This document shows, piece by piece, positions 24,522 to 31,694 of a stretch of 31,756 nucleotides of DNA (the first letter of the stretch is position 1; every line of letters begins with the position of its first letter). The notes under the pieces were generated by a model, which saw nothing but the letters and a program-made list of their open reading frames with translations, was not told the DNA's origin and made no database searches. The stretch is from JAENVT01 sp031404635. Lineage in GTDB: Bacteria; Actinomycetota; Acidimicrobiia; Acidimicrobiales; Ilumatobacteraceae. The translations under genes and the position numbers were made by a program. Location: assembly GCA_031404635.1 (NCBI GenBank), contig JANNHY010000161.1, positions 1 to 31,756 on the forward strand. The letters are read 5' to 3'.

Positions 24522-26014
24522 GACGAGCCGATCCAGCCGCGCGACCGCTCGACAGCGCGCAGCCAGGTGGTATGACCCAGATCGGCCAGAGTCCGATCGG
24601 GTTCCGGCTGGAAGGTGGCGTCGATCTCCCAGCGGTCGCTGATCGCGGCGAGGGACGGCCAAACGCCCTCCGCCAGGCCTGCCAGGTACGCGGCGCCGAG
24701 AGCGGTTGTCTCTTGATCGATCGGGCGCTGCACGTTGACACCGAGCTGGTCTGCTTGCATCTGCAACAACAGGTCCATCACCGATGCGCCGCCGTCGACT
24801 CTCAGGGCGGCGATGGTCGTACCACTCGCTTCAGCCATAGCCTCGACCACGTCTCGGGTCTGGTAGGCCATCGCCTCGACCACGGCGCGGGCCAGGTGAG
24901 CCTTCGACGTGCCGCGAGTGATACCAACGATGGTGCCCCGTGCGTAGGGGTCCCACCACGGGCTGCCGAGGCCGGCAAAGGCCGGTACGACGTAAACCCC
25001 GCCGTTGTCGGGAGCACCGGCCGCCAGCGGACCTATGTCGGCGGCCGATTCGATCAGTCCCAAACCGTCGCGCAACCATTGAATGGCCGCGCCGGTGACG
25101 AAGATTGCACCCTCCAGCGCGTAGGCCACGGTGCCATCTGCGAGCTGCCACGCGATGGTCGTCAGCATGCCCTCGGCCGGGGCAGGGCACGACGAGCCGA
25201 CATTCAGCAGCACAAAGCTTCCGGTGCCATAGGTGTTTTTGGCCATTCCCGGTGCGAAGCACGTCTGGCCGAACAACGCTGCCTGCTGATCGCCGGCGAC
25301 TCCGGAGATCGGGATGCCGTCGGGACAACCGGCGACATCGGAGGTCGCGCCGAAGCGGCCGCTGGATGGCAGGACGGAAGGAAGTACCGAGATCGGTACG
25401 CCGAACAGATCGCAGAGATCAGTCGACCACTCCAACGCCCGAATGTCGAAAAGCATCGTTCTGCCGGCGTTCGTTGGATCGGTGGCGTGTACCTTGCCGC
25501 CGGTGAGGTTCCAGATCAGCCACGAGTCGATCGTGCCGAGGGCGAGTTCGTCGTTGATCGGGATGTCGCGTTCGGTCAACAGCCATTCGAACTTCGAGGC
25601 GGAGAAGTAGGGGTCGAGCACGAGTCCGGTGGTCTCGCGTATGCGAGGGAGATAGCCGCGCTCGCGCAACCATTCACATCGTGCAGCGGTGCGGCGATCC
25701 TGCCAGACGATGGCCGTGCCGTACGGTTTGCTGGTTTGCCGATTCCAGGCAACAACCGTTTCGCGCTGGTTGGCAATGCCGATCGCGGCAACCGATTCCG
25801 TGCCGACCCGCGCAACGACGTCGTTCAGCGTCGACCGGGCGACCGTCCAGATCTCGTCGGCATCGTGTTCGACCCAGCCTGGCTGGGGGTATATCTGGGC
25901 GAACTCGAGATACGCCGCGGCTGTCTCGCCGCCATCGGCAAAGATCGCCCGGCTGCGCACGCCGGTCGTGCCCGCATCGATGGCGATCACGCATCGCCGC
26001 ACATCACGAACCAT
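24518..26014 (-). CDS. glpK: Glycerol kinase GlpK
   Basis: A 498-residue FGGY-family kinase making glycerol 3-phosphate from glycerol and ATP. It has the N-terminal phosphate loop IDAGTTGVRS, the glycerol-site segment GIANQRETVVAWNR, IVWQDRR, the GTIDSWLIWNLTGG segment, the hinge GVAGDQQAALFGQ and the FGGY-type signature YGTGSFVLLNVG. Length matches GlpK (about 500). ATG 26014 places the phosphate loop at the usual distance from the start; GTG 26023 three codons upstream is possible. Middle gene of a leftward operon after a small membrane protein. No glycerol facilitator or glpD is in the window. Confidence 0.92.
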   Translation of the reverse strand: MVRDVRRCVIAIDAGTTGVRSRAIFADGGETAAAYLEFAQIYPQPGWVEHDADEIWTVARSTLNDVVARVGTESVAAIGIANQRETVVAWNRQTSKPYGTAIVWQDRRTAARCEWLRERGYLPRIRETTGLVLDPYFSASKFEWLLTERDIPINDELALGTIDSWLIWNLTGGKVHATDPTNAGRTMLFDIRALEWSTDLCDLFGVPISVLPSVLPSSGRFGATSDVAGCPDGIPISGVAGDQQAALFGQTCFAPGMAKNTYGTGSFVLLNVGSSCPAPAEGMLTTIAWQLADGTVAYALEGAIFVTGAAIQWLRDGLGLIESAADIGPLAAGAPDNGGVYVVPAFAGLGSPWWDPYARGTIVGITRGTSKAHLARAVVEAMAYQTRDVVEAMAEASGTTIAALRVDGGASVMDLLLQMQADQLGVNVQRPIDQETTALGAAYLAGLAEGVWPSLAAISDRWEIDATFQPEPDRTLADLGHTTWLRAVERSRGWIGSS

Positions 26015-26028
26015 CGGCGTCACGGTAG

Positions 26029-26379
26029 TCAGCGGCGCCGCTTCTTGTTGGACCGGTGCGGTCGCTGCGACGGTCCTGTGCTCGTGCGCCGGGTCGGGGC
26101 TGGTCGGTGACGCGCCGCGTTGGTCGGAGCAGTCGCCTCGCTGGCCATGGCCCGGCGTCGTTCCCGCGCCTGCCGAAGGGATTGGCGCTCGTAGCCGAAT
26201 TTCGACAGCACGGCGACGAATCCCACGTAGAACAGCATTCCGAGGACGAGGCCGAGGTATGTCCCGACCTGTGGATTCCCAACAAATAGAGCGATCGCCA
26301 GTGCCCCGAGGACAACGAAGATCGACGCCTCACGCAGTAGTCGACGCCACGGGATCGGCCTGCTCGCATCCCAAGCCAA
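26029..26379 (-). CDS. Small membrane protein with two helices and a basic tail
   Basis: A 116-residue protein with two hydrophobic segments (ASIFVVLGALAIALFVG and YLGLVLGMLFYVGFVAVLSKF) and a strongly basic C-terminus ending in KKRRR. I do not recognise a family. I chose TTG 26379 because AAAAGGGAGG (26387-26396) lies seven bases before it, the best Shine-Dalgarno sequence in this operon. Longer in-frame starts would run over the divergent pfkA gene. An overlapping ATG two bases nearer the Shine-Dalgarno sequence is in another frame. It precedes glpK by five to fifteen bases. Confidence 0.65.
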   Translation of the reverse strand: MAWDASRPIPWRRLLREASIFVVLGALAIALFVGNPQVGTYLGLVLGMLFYVGFVAVLSKFGYERQSLRQARERRRAMASEATAPTNAARHRPAPTRRTSTGPSQRPHRSNKKRRR

Positions 26380-26411
26380 ATCATCGCCTCCCTTTTCGGT
26401 CGCCGGTGCCC

Positions 26412-26417
26412 TAGCCT
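26412..26417 (+). promoter_or_regulatory. Candidate -10 element (TAGCCT) for the phosphofructokinase gene
   Basis: TAGCCT fits TANNNT and ends eight bases before GTG 26426; the gap (GTGCACAC) has no Shine-Dalgarno sequence. This is the same spacing as at queG, the LacI-type gene and the exporter ATPase gene, which supports leaderless transcription. Confidence 0.4.
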
Positions 26418-26425
26418 GTGCACAC

Positions 26426-27460
26426 GTGCGCGTCGGCATTTTGACAGGTGGCGGTGATTGTCCGGGACTCAACGCGGTCATCCGGGCCATCGTCCGCAAG
26501 GGTGAAATGAACTACGGCGACGAATTGGTGGGGTTTCTCGACGCATGGGATGGTGTGCGCGAGCGCCGGGTCATGCCGCTCGACGTCCGTTCATTACGGG
26601 GAATGCTTCCGAAAGGCGGCACTTTACTCGGCACCCGTCGCGGCAGCCCGTACGACGATGTCGGTGGGCCCGAGCAGGTGGCGGCAACATTTCGTGACAT
26701 GGGTATCGACGGTCTTGTGGTTATCGGAGGCAACGGATCGTTGACCGTGGCCTGCAACCTTTACAGCGATCTCCAGCTTCCCCTGGTTGGCGTGCCGAAG
26801 ACCATCGACAACGACATCGTCGGCACCGACATGACCTTCGGGTTCACCACGGCTGTGCAGATCGCCACCGATGCCATCGATCGCTTGCACACCACGGCCG
26901 AGAGCCACGACAGAGTGATGATCGTCGAGGTGATGGGTCGCCACTCGGGATGGATCGCCACGTACGCCGGCATTGCCGGCGGCGCGACAGCCATCCTCAT
27001 CCCCGAGGAGCCGTTCGACCTCGACCACATCTGTGAGCTGTTGCATCGTCGCCACGAGCGCGGCCGGTACGCCTCCATCGTCGTTGTCGCCGAGGGCGCC
27101 CAGCCGCGGGAAGACACGATGCCGCCACGAGAGAAGATCTACGACCGCTTCGGTCACGTCCGTCTCGGCGGCATCGCCGACACGATCGCTCATGCCATCG
27201 AGGCCCGTACCGGCTTCGAGACCAGGGTGGTGCTGCTCGGGCACGTGCAGCGCGGCGGCACACCATCGGCGTACGACAGGGTTCTCTCCACCCGGTATGG
27301 CATTGCGGCCATCGATGCCGTGCACAACGGTGACTGGGGCAAGATGGCAGTGCTGAGAGGCACCGACGTGATGATGATTCCGCTCGCCGAAACGGTTGGC
27401 AAGACTCGTTATGTCGATCTCCACCTTTACCACGATGTCGCCGAGGTCTTCTTCGGCTAG
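26426..27460 (+). CDS. pfkA: 6-phosphofructokinase, group III type with an unusual Asn103
   Basis: A 344-residue PFK that phosphorylates fructose 6-phosphate, the committing step of glycolysis. It has the ATP loop GILTGGGDCPGLNA at 4-17, VVIGGNGSL at 98-106, PKTIDNDI at 124-131 with catalytic Asp128, the substrate segments EVMGRHSG and GHVQRGG, and a normal C-terminus. Gly104 favours ATP as donor, while Lys125 in PKTIDND is typical of PPi-dependent and mixed group III enzymes. The residue before Gly104, normally Asp or Glu and involved in Mg-nucleotide binding, is Asn here. GTG 26426 closely follows a -10-like hexamer. Divergent from the glpK operon. Confidence 0.92.
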   Translation: MRVGILTGGGDCPGLNAVIRAIVRKGEMNYGDELVGFLDAWDGVRERRVMPLDVRSLRGMLPKGGTLLGTRRGSPYDDVGGPEQVAATFRDMGIDGLVVIGGNGSLTVACNLYSDLQLPLVGVPKTIDNDIVGTDMTFGFTTAVQIATDAIDRLHTTAESHDRVMIVEVMGRHSGWIATYAGIAGGATAILIPEEPFDLDHICELLHRRHERGRYASIVVVAEGAQPREDTMPPREKIYDRFGHVRLGGIADTIAHAIEARTGFETRVVLLGHVQRGGTPSAYDRVLSTRYGIAAIDAVHNGDWGKMAVLRGTDVMMIPLAETVGKTRYVDLHLYHDVAEVFFG

Positions 27461-27484
27461 CCGGTCGGCCGGCCACAAGGTCTG

Positions 27485-27490
27485 TAGTGT
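27485..27490 (+). promoter_or_regulatory. Candidate -10 element (TAGTGT) for the ABC exporter operon
   Basis: TAGTGT fits TANNNT and ends eight bases before GTG 27499. The upstream in-frame GTG 27487 overlaps the hexamer, so the downstream GTG is the more likely start of a leaderless message. Confidence 0.4.
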
Positions 27491-27498
27491 CGGGCGGA

Positions 27499-28425
27499 GT
27501 GAGCCAATCACTTGTTTCGGCCCGTGGCCTCGTCAAACAATACGGCGACCTTGTCGCCGTCGACCTCATCGACTTCGATGTCGAACCGGGCGAGGCGTTC
27601 GGATTCCTCGGTCCGAATGGTGCGGGCAAGTCGACGACGATGCGGATGATCGGCTGCGTGTCTCCGGCATCGGCGGGTTCGCTCCACATCTTCGGGATGG
27701 ACGCGGCCACCGATGGGCGTCTGATTCGTGCCCGGCTTGGGGTTGTCCCGCAGCTCGACACGCTCGACATTGAACTGAGCGTGATGGAGAACCTGGTGCT
27801 GTACGGTCGATACTTCGATATTCCTCGCGCCGAATGCCGGCGCAGGGCTGCGGAGCTGCTGGAGTTCGTCCAACTCAGCGAGCGGGCCGACAGCGTCGTC
27901 GATCATTTGAGCGGCGGTATGAAACGGCGCCTGTCGATCACCCGGTCGCTAATCAATCGGCCGGATCTGCTGCTCCTCGACGAACCGACGACGGGCCTCG
28001 ATCCGCAGGCGCGGCATGTGCTGTGGGATCGGCTGTACCGCCTCAAGCACGACGGTGTCACCTTGATCATCACGACGCACTACATGGACGAGGCGGAGCA
28101 GCTCTGCGACCGATTGGTGGTGATGGATGGTGGCCGGATCGTCGCCACCGGTTCGCCTCGCTCACTCATCGAGCAACACTCGACCAAGGAAGTGCTCGAG
28201 CTTCGATTCACACCGGGCGGCGACGGGGAATTCACCCCCGACATGTCCGGTATCGGCGATCGAGTCGAGGTCCTCCCTGACCGAACATTGGTGTATGCCG
28301 ACGATGGCGAGGCCGCCCTGGCCGCTGTTCATGGGCGGGGAGCCGAGCCGATCAGTTCGTTGGTGCGGCGATCGAGCCTCGAGGATGTGTTCTTGCATCT
28401 CACCGGGCGAACGTTGGTCGACTAG
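27499..28425 (+). CDS. DrrA/NodI-type ABC exporter ATP-binding protein
   Basis: A 308-residue ATPase with Walker A GPNGAGKST, Q-loop PQLDTLD, signature LSGGMKRRL, Walker B LLLLDEPTTGLD and H-loop TTHYMDEAEQL, followed by an about 80-residue C-terminal domain (LELRF, LVYAD, RRSSLEDVFLHLTG) typical of the DrrA/NodI group. It would drive export by the two ABC-2 permeases encoded next. Substrate unknown; members export drugs, lipids or glycolipids. GTG 27499 is preferred over GTG 27487 because of the -10-like hexamer. Two bases separate its stop from the next ATG. Confidence 0.9.
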   Translation: MSQSLVSARGLVKQYGDLVAVDLIDFDVEPGEAFGFLGPNGAGKSTTMRMIGCVSPASAGSLHIFGMDAATDGRLIRARLGVVPQLDTLDIELSVMENLVLYGRYFDIPRAECRRRAAELLEFVQLSERADSVVDHLSGGMKRRLSITRSLINRPDLLLLDEPTTGLDPQARHVLWDRLYRLKHDGVTLIITTHYMDEAEQLCDRLVVMDGGRIVATGSPRSLIEQHSTKEVLELRFTPGGDGEFTPDMSGIGDRVEVLPDRTLVYADDGEAALAAVHGRGAEPISSLVRRSSLEDVFLHLTGRTLVD

Positions 28426-28427
28426 AG

Positions 28428-29216
28428 ATGGCGATGACGACCCCGGGCCCGGTGCGAGTGGCGTTCTGGCATGCAACGGTCTTCCGACGGTTCTGGGTCA
28501 GCAACGTGCTTGCCTCGGTCATCCAACCGTCGCTGTATCTTCTCGGCCTTGGCGTGGGCGTGGGCGCCCTCGTCGATGGAACTGCACGTTCCAGCGAGGT
28601 GCTGGGCGGTTCGACCTACGTCGCCTACATGTCGCCGGGTCTGATGGTCACCACGGCAATGGCAGTGGCGTCCACCGAGAGCCTGTGGCCGGTCATGGGT
28701 GGGTTCATATGGACCCGGTCGTACTTTGGGATATCGGCGACACCGCTCGGCCCGGGCGACATCGTCGGCGGCCACGCGTTGTGGATGGCCGCTCGCTGCG
28801 CCGTCGCCAGCGCGGCCGTGGCCGTGATCCTCGTTCTCGTTCCCGAAGCCCGGGCCTGGGGATTGGTGCCGGCGGTGCTGGTGTCGGCGCTGACCGGAGT
28901 GGCGTTCGCCATGCCGTTGATGGCGTACTCGACCCAGCGGAGAAACGACGCGGCCTTCGCGGCGATGCAACGGTTCGCCATCATTCCGCTGTTCTTGTTC
29001 GGTGGAGCTTTCTATCCAATCTCACAACTACCGAGGTGGACTCAGTTGGTCGTCGAGGTGCTGCCGCTGTGGCACGGCGTCGAGTTGGCTCGCAGCTTCA
29101 CCGTCGGGCACTTCGACGTTTCGACGGGTCTCCTCCATATCGCCGTGTTGTGCTTGTGGATTCTCTCGGGAACGGTGCTTGCCCGCAGATTCGTGCGGCG
29201 GCGGTTGTACGTATGA
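28428..29216 (+). CDS. ABC-2 type exporter permease (first of two)
   Basis: A 262-residue membrane protein of the ABC-2/NodJ type with six hydrophobic segments: the first around VSNVLASVIQPSLYLLGLGVG, later ones including VPAVLVSALTGVAFAMPLMAY, IIPLFLFGGAFYPIS and LLHIAVLCLWILSGTVLA. The cytoplasmic N-terminus and the PLWHGVELARS loop before the last helix fit the family. It probably forms a heterodimer with the next gene's product. ATG 28428 is two bases after the ATPase stop; the stop overlaps the next start (ATGA), so the three genes form one operon. Confidence 0.88.
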   Translation: MAMTTPGPVRVAFWHATVFRRFWVSNVLASVIQPSLYLLGLGVGVGALVDGTARSSEVLGGSTYVAYMSPGLMVTTAMAVASTESLWPVMGGFIWTRSYFGISATPLGPGDIVGGHALWMAARCAVASAAVAVILVLVPEARAWGLVPAVLVSALTGVAFAMPLMAYSTQRRNDAAFAAMQRFAIIPLFLFGGAFYPISQLPRWTQLVVEVLPLWHGVELARSFTVGHFDVSTGLLHIAVLCLWILSGTVLARRFVRRRLYV

Positions 29217-30010
29217 CGCTGGTCCTGCGAATGCTGCCCCCGATGTTGCGTGACGTGCGCCGCCCGCAGCGGATGGTCGAGCGCAACATCGTCGCTTACC
29301 GTCGTCAATGGCTCATCTTGCTCAGTGGGTTCTTCGAGCCATTGTTCTACCTGTTGTCGATGCGCGTCGGTCTCGGCGATCTGATCGGTGGGGTGAACGT
29401 GAGCGGCCGGGAGGTGCCCTACGACGAGTTCGTGGCGCCCGCATTGATGGCGGCGTCGGCAATGAACGGCGCCGTGTACGACTCGACGATGAACGTGTTT
29501 CACAAGTTGAAATGGGCGCGTATCTACGACGCCGCCCTGGCGACTCCGCTCTCGGCGGGCGACGTCGCTGTCGGTGAGATCACCTGGGCGCTGATCCGTG
29601 GGCAGGTCTATGCAGTGGGGTTCCTCGGCGTGATGTGGGGCCTCGGGTTGGTCGGATCTCCGTGGGTGGTGCTCGCCCTGCCGTGTTGCGCGCTGATCGG
29701 ACTGGCCTTCGCCTCGGTGGGTTTCGCGGTCACGACCTTCATGCGCGGGTTCAGCGACTTCGAGTTCGTACCAACGGCGACGATGCCGATGTTCTTGTTC
29801 TCGGCGACCTTCTTTCCGCTGAGCACCTATGGATCGTGGGCGTGGTTGGCTCAACTGTCGCCGCTGTATCACGGGGTGGCGCTGGTCAGGGCTGCCAATG
29901 CCGGCGTGCTGACGCTGTCGAGCCTTGGTCATGTCGTGGTCCTCCTCGCTCTCGCCGCGATCGGCATGACCGTCGCCGCCCGCCGACTCGGCATGCTGTT
30001 GCTCTCGTGA
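29213..30010 (+). CDS. ABC-2 type exporter permease (second of two)
   Basis: A 265-residue ABC-2 permease homologous in layout to its neighbour: a cytoplasmic N-terminus (RRPQRMVERNIVAYRRQW), about six membrane segments, MPMFLFSATFFPLS in the fifth region and LSPLYHGVALVRA before the last helix. NodI/NodJ-like systems usually have one permease; two different ones suggest a heterodimeric channel. ATG 29213 is in an ATGA overlap with the first permease. The stop is 14 bases from the convergent lipoprotein gene's stop. Confidence 0.88.
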   Translation: MTLVLRMLPPMLRDVRRPQRMVERNIVAYRRQWLILLSGFFEPLFYLLSMRVGLGDLIGGVNVSGREVPYDEFVAPALMAASAMNGAVYDSTMNVFHKLKWARIYDAALATPLSAGDVAVGEITWALIRGQVYAVGFLGVMWGLGLVGSPWVVLALPCCALIGLAFASVGFAVTTFMRGFSDFEFVPTATMPMFLFSATFFPLSTYGSWAWLAQLSPLYHGVALVRAANAGVLTLSSLGHVVVLLALAAIGMTVAARRLGMLLLS

Positions 30011-30014
30011 GCCG

Positions 30015-30046
30015 GCCCGAGTAGCTATCCGGGAGGTGGCTCGGGC
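30015..30046. terminator. Hairpin between convergent exporter and lipoprotein genes
   Basis: GCCCGAG at 30015-30021 pairs with CTCGGGC at 30040-30046 around an 18-base loop. It sits at the meeting point of two convergent operons, partly inside the lipoprotein gene's last codons. No U-run is present, so a two-way terminator role is tentative. Confidence 0.4.
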
Positions 30047-30660
30047 GACGGGACGGAAGGAAACGCCGGCTGCGAAGAAATCACCAAGCCGGGGAAGTCG
30101 TAGCGTGTGAGTGGCTCGCTCTGCAGCTCGCCACTGGCAGCCGGCCACTGTTGGGGAACCCCATCGACTGCGATCGACACGGCCGACACCCCGGTGATCT
30201 GCGACGCGGTCAAGACGATTTGAGCGACACCATTGATCAGTGCGTCTCCGGTGAGTTGCTGCAGTTCGCTGGAGACGTTGACGACGAGCTGCCCTCCGGC
30301 TTGGCTCGCATCGAGCAGTCGTGTGCCGGGAGGAATCGCCGAGCGCAGGAGCGCTTGGAGCTCGTCGATGTTCGGGCCCTCGAAGAGCGCTCGAATGACG
30401 TCGGCGGGAGTGTTGCCAACGTCTCTGGCAACCGACTGAAGGGTGCGTGGCTGGCCGATGATCTCCGGTGACAGCAGGTAGATCCGGCCGGATCCGGTGG
30501 CAGCGCCGGCGGCTTGGTCGAAGTTGGCGCGTAGATCGAACCGGTCGCGGGTGGCGATGTCACGCGGTGCACTCTCGGCGTCGATCGAACAGGAGCTGAC
30601 CGCGATTACGAGCAGACCAACGGCAACGAGGGACCGCACGGCGTGATTACAACAGTTCAT
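30025..30660 (-). CDS. Short GerMN-domain lipoprotein (LpqB-like)
   Basis: A 211-residue secreted lipoprotein. The signal peptide (MNCCNHAVRSLVAVGLLVIA) ends in the lipobox VSSC with Cys24. The middle part fits a GerMN domain: RIYLLSPE, then TPADVIRALFEGPN, IPPGTRLLDASQAGGQLVVNVSSE and LINGVAQIVLTASQI. The tail is Pro-rich. In mycobacteria LpqB follows mtrB and tunes the kinase from outside; here a GerMN lipoprotein also follows an MtrB-like kinase, with an ATGA overlap. LpqB is about 580 residues with a second, propeller-like half, which is absent here, so this is a reduced version or a different GerMN protein. Confidence 0.82.
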   Translation of the reverse strand: MNCCNHAVRSLVAVGLLVIAVSSCSIDAESAPRDIATRDRFDLRANFDQAAGAATGSGRIYLLSPEIIGQPRTLQSVARDVGNTPADVIRALFEGPNIDELQALLRSAIPPGTRLLDASQAGGQLVVNVSSELQQLTGDALINGVAQIVLTASQITGVSAVSIAVDGVPQQWPAASGELQSEPLTRYDFPGLVISSQPAFPSVPSPEPPPG

Positions 30661-31694
30661 CCGATTCCGACCTCCTCCGCTGGCAACTCCAACACAAAGC
30701 GTGCACCGGGGTCCCCGTCGGATCGATCCTCTACCCACACCCTGCCCCCGTGCATGCGGACGTGTTCATCGACCAGCGCCAACCCGAGACCGGCACCGTC
30801 GCTGCTGGATCGTCGACCGGCCACGGCGCCGCGAGCGAAGCGCTCGAAGACCAAAGTTCGTTCCTCGGGTGGAATGCCAGGACCGTGATCTTCCACGGCG
30901 ATCCATAGATGGGAGAGCGGCTCACCTTCGCCGTCGGCCTCGGTCACGTTGATTTCTGGCTCGCCGCCGCCATGCACGCGGGCATTGTCGATGAGGTTGG
31001 CAACCACTCGCGCCAGGCGACGCCGGTCGCCGCGCATGATCAGCCCTTCGGCACGATCGCTGACCGTCAACTTGGTGCGCGGCAGGCTGCTGACGGCAAC
31101 GGCCTGGCGGATGAACTCGGCGACGAGCAGGTCTTCGAGATGAAGGCGAATTGCGCCGGCGTCGAATCGCGAAATCTCCAGCAAGTCTTCGACCAGACCC
31201 TGGAACCTGGCGACATCGCCCACCAGCAGGTCGAGGGCTGCCTGGGCGCGTTCGGGCATCTCGTCGCGTCTGGCCTGCATCACCTCGACGCTGGCGGCGA
31301 GAGTCATCAACGGTGACCGCAACTCGTGACTGACGTCGCTGGCGAACCGAGCATCGCGTTCGACCCGATTCTGCAACGCTTCTGCCATGTCGTTGAACGC
31401 CGTCGAGAGCAGCTGGAGATCGTGATCGTCGGTGTCTTCCAAGCGCGTATCCAGTCGCCCTCCGGCGATGGCCTTGGCGGCTTGAGCGGCATCGCCCAGC
31501 GGGCGGATGGCTCGCTTCGCTGCGAGCGTGCCCGTCAATGAACCGGCGACGGTCGTGATCAACCCGCCGAACAACAAGCTGAGACCGACGTTACGCAAGG
31601 TCGTGTTGGCATCGGCAAGGTTGGCGAATTCGAAATAGCGGCTGGCCTGAAGTTGGCGGAAATAATAGCATGGCCGCGGTCTCTGATATTTCAA
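30657..31694 (-). CDS. MtrB-like sensor histidine kinase, N-terminus missing
   Basis: A 345-residue kinase fragment. One membrane segment (about 36-59) is followed by a HAMP domain (KRAIRPLGDAAQAAKAIAGG), the DHp domain with phospho-acceptor His123 in FASDVSHELRSPL, and an ATPase domain with N-box VVANLIDNARVHGG, G1 DHGPGIP, F-box FERFARG and G2 GAGLGLALV. The DHp sequence is very close to MtrB. MtrB proteins have a first membrane helix and an extracellular domain, which are absent: an in-frame TGA precedes codon 1 (TTG 31694), and residues 1-18 look unrelated to the family. The frame is therefore probably broken or joined to foreign sequence near the window edge. It would signal to an MtrA-type regulator outside the window. 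Confidence 0.85.
   Translation of the reverse strand: MKYQRPRPCYYFRQLQASRYFEFANLADANTTLRNVGLSLLFGGLITTVAGSLTGTLAAKRAIRPLGDAAQAAKAIAGGRLDTRLEDTDDHDLQLLSTAFNDMAEALQNRVERDARFASDVSHELRSPLMTLAASVEVMQARRDEMPERAQAALDLLVGDVARFQGLVEDLLEISRFDAGAIRLHLEDLLVAEFIRQAVAVSSLPRTKLTVSDRAEGLIMRGDRRRLARVVANLIDNARVHGGGEPEINVTEADGEGEPLSHLWIAVEDHGPGIPPEERTLVFERFARGAVAGRRSSSDGAGLGLALVDEHVRMHGGRVWVEDRSDGDPGARFVLELPAEEVGIG

Noticed and set aside
26004..26423. Minus-strand open frame starting at an ATG just after the AAAAGGGAGG sequence
   Set aside because: It overlaps the two-helix membrane protein in another frame and gives an Arg/Ser-rich product without hydrophobic segments; TTG 26379 in the other frame fits better.
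27461..27484. GGCCGGCC-containing GC-rich stretch after pfkA as a terminator
   Set aside because: Only a short palindrome without a usable loop or U-run.
30383..30392. Another GAGCGCTC core inside the GerMN lipoprotein gene
   Set aside because: Only the 8-base core is shared; the flanks do not match the two operator candidates, and such 8-mers are expected by chance in this base composition.
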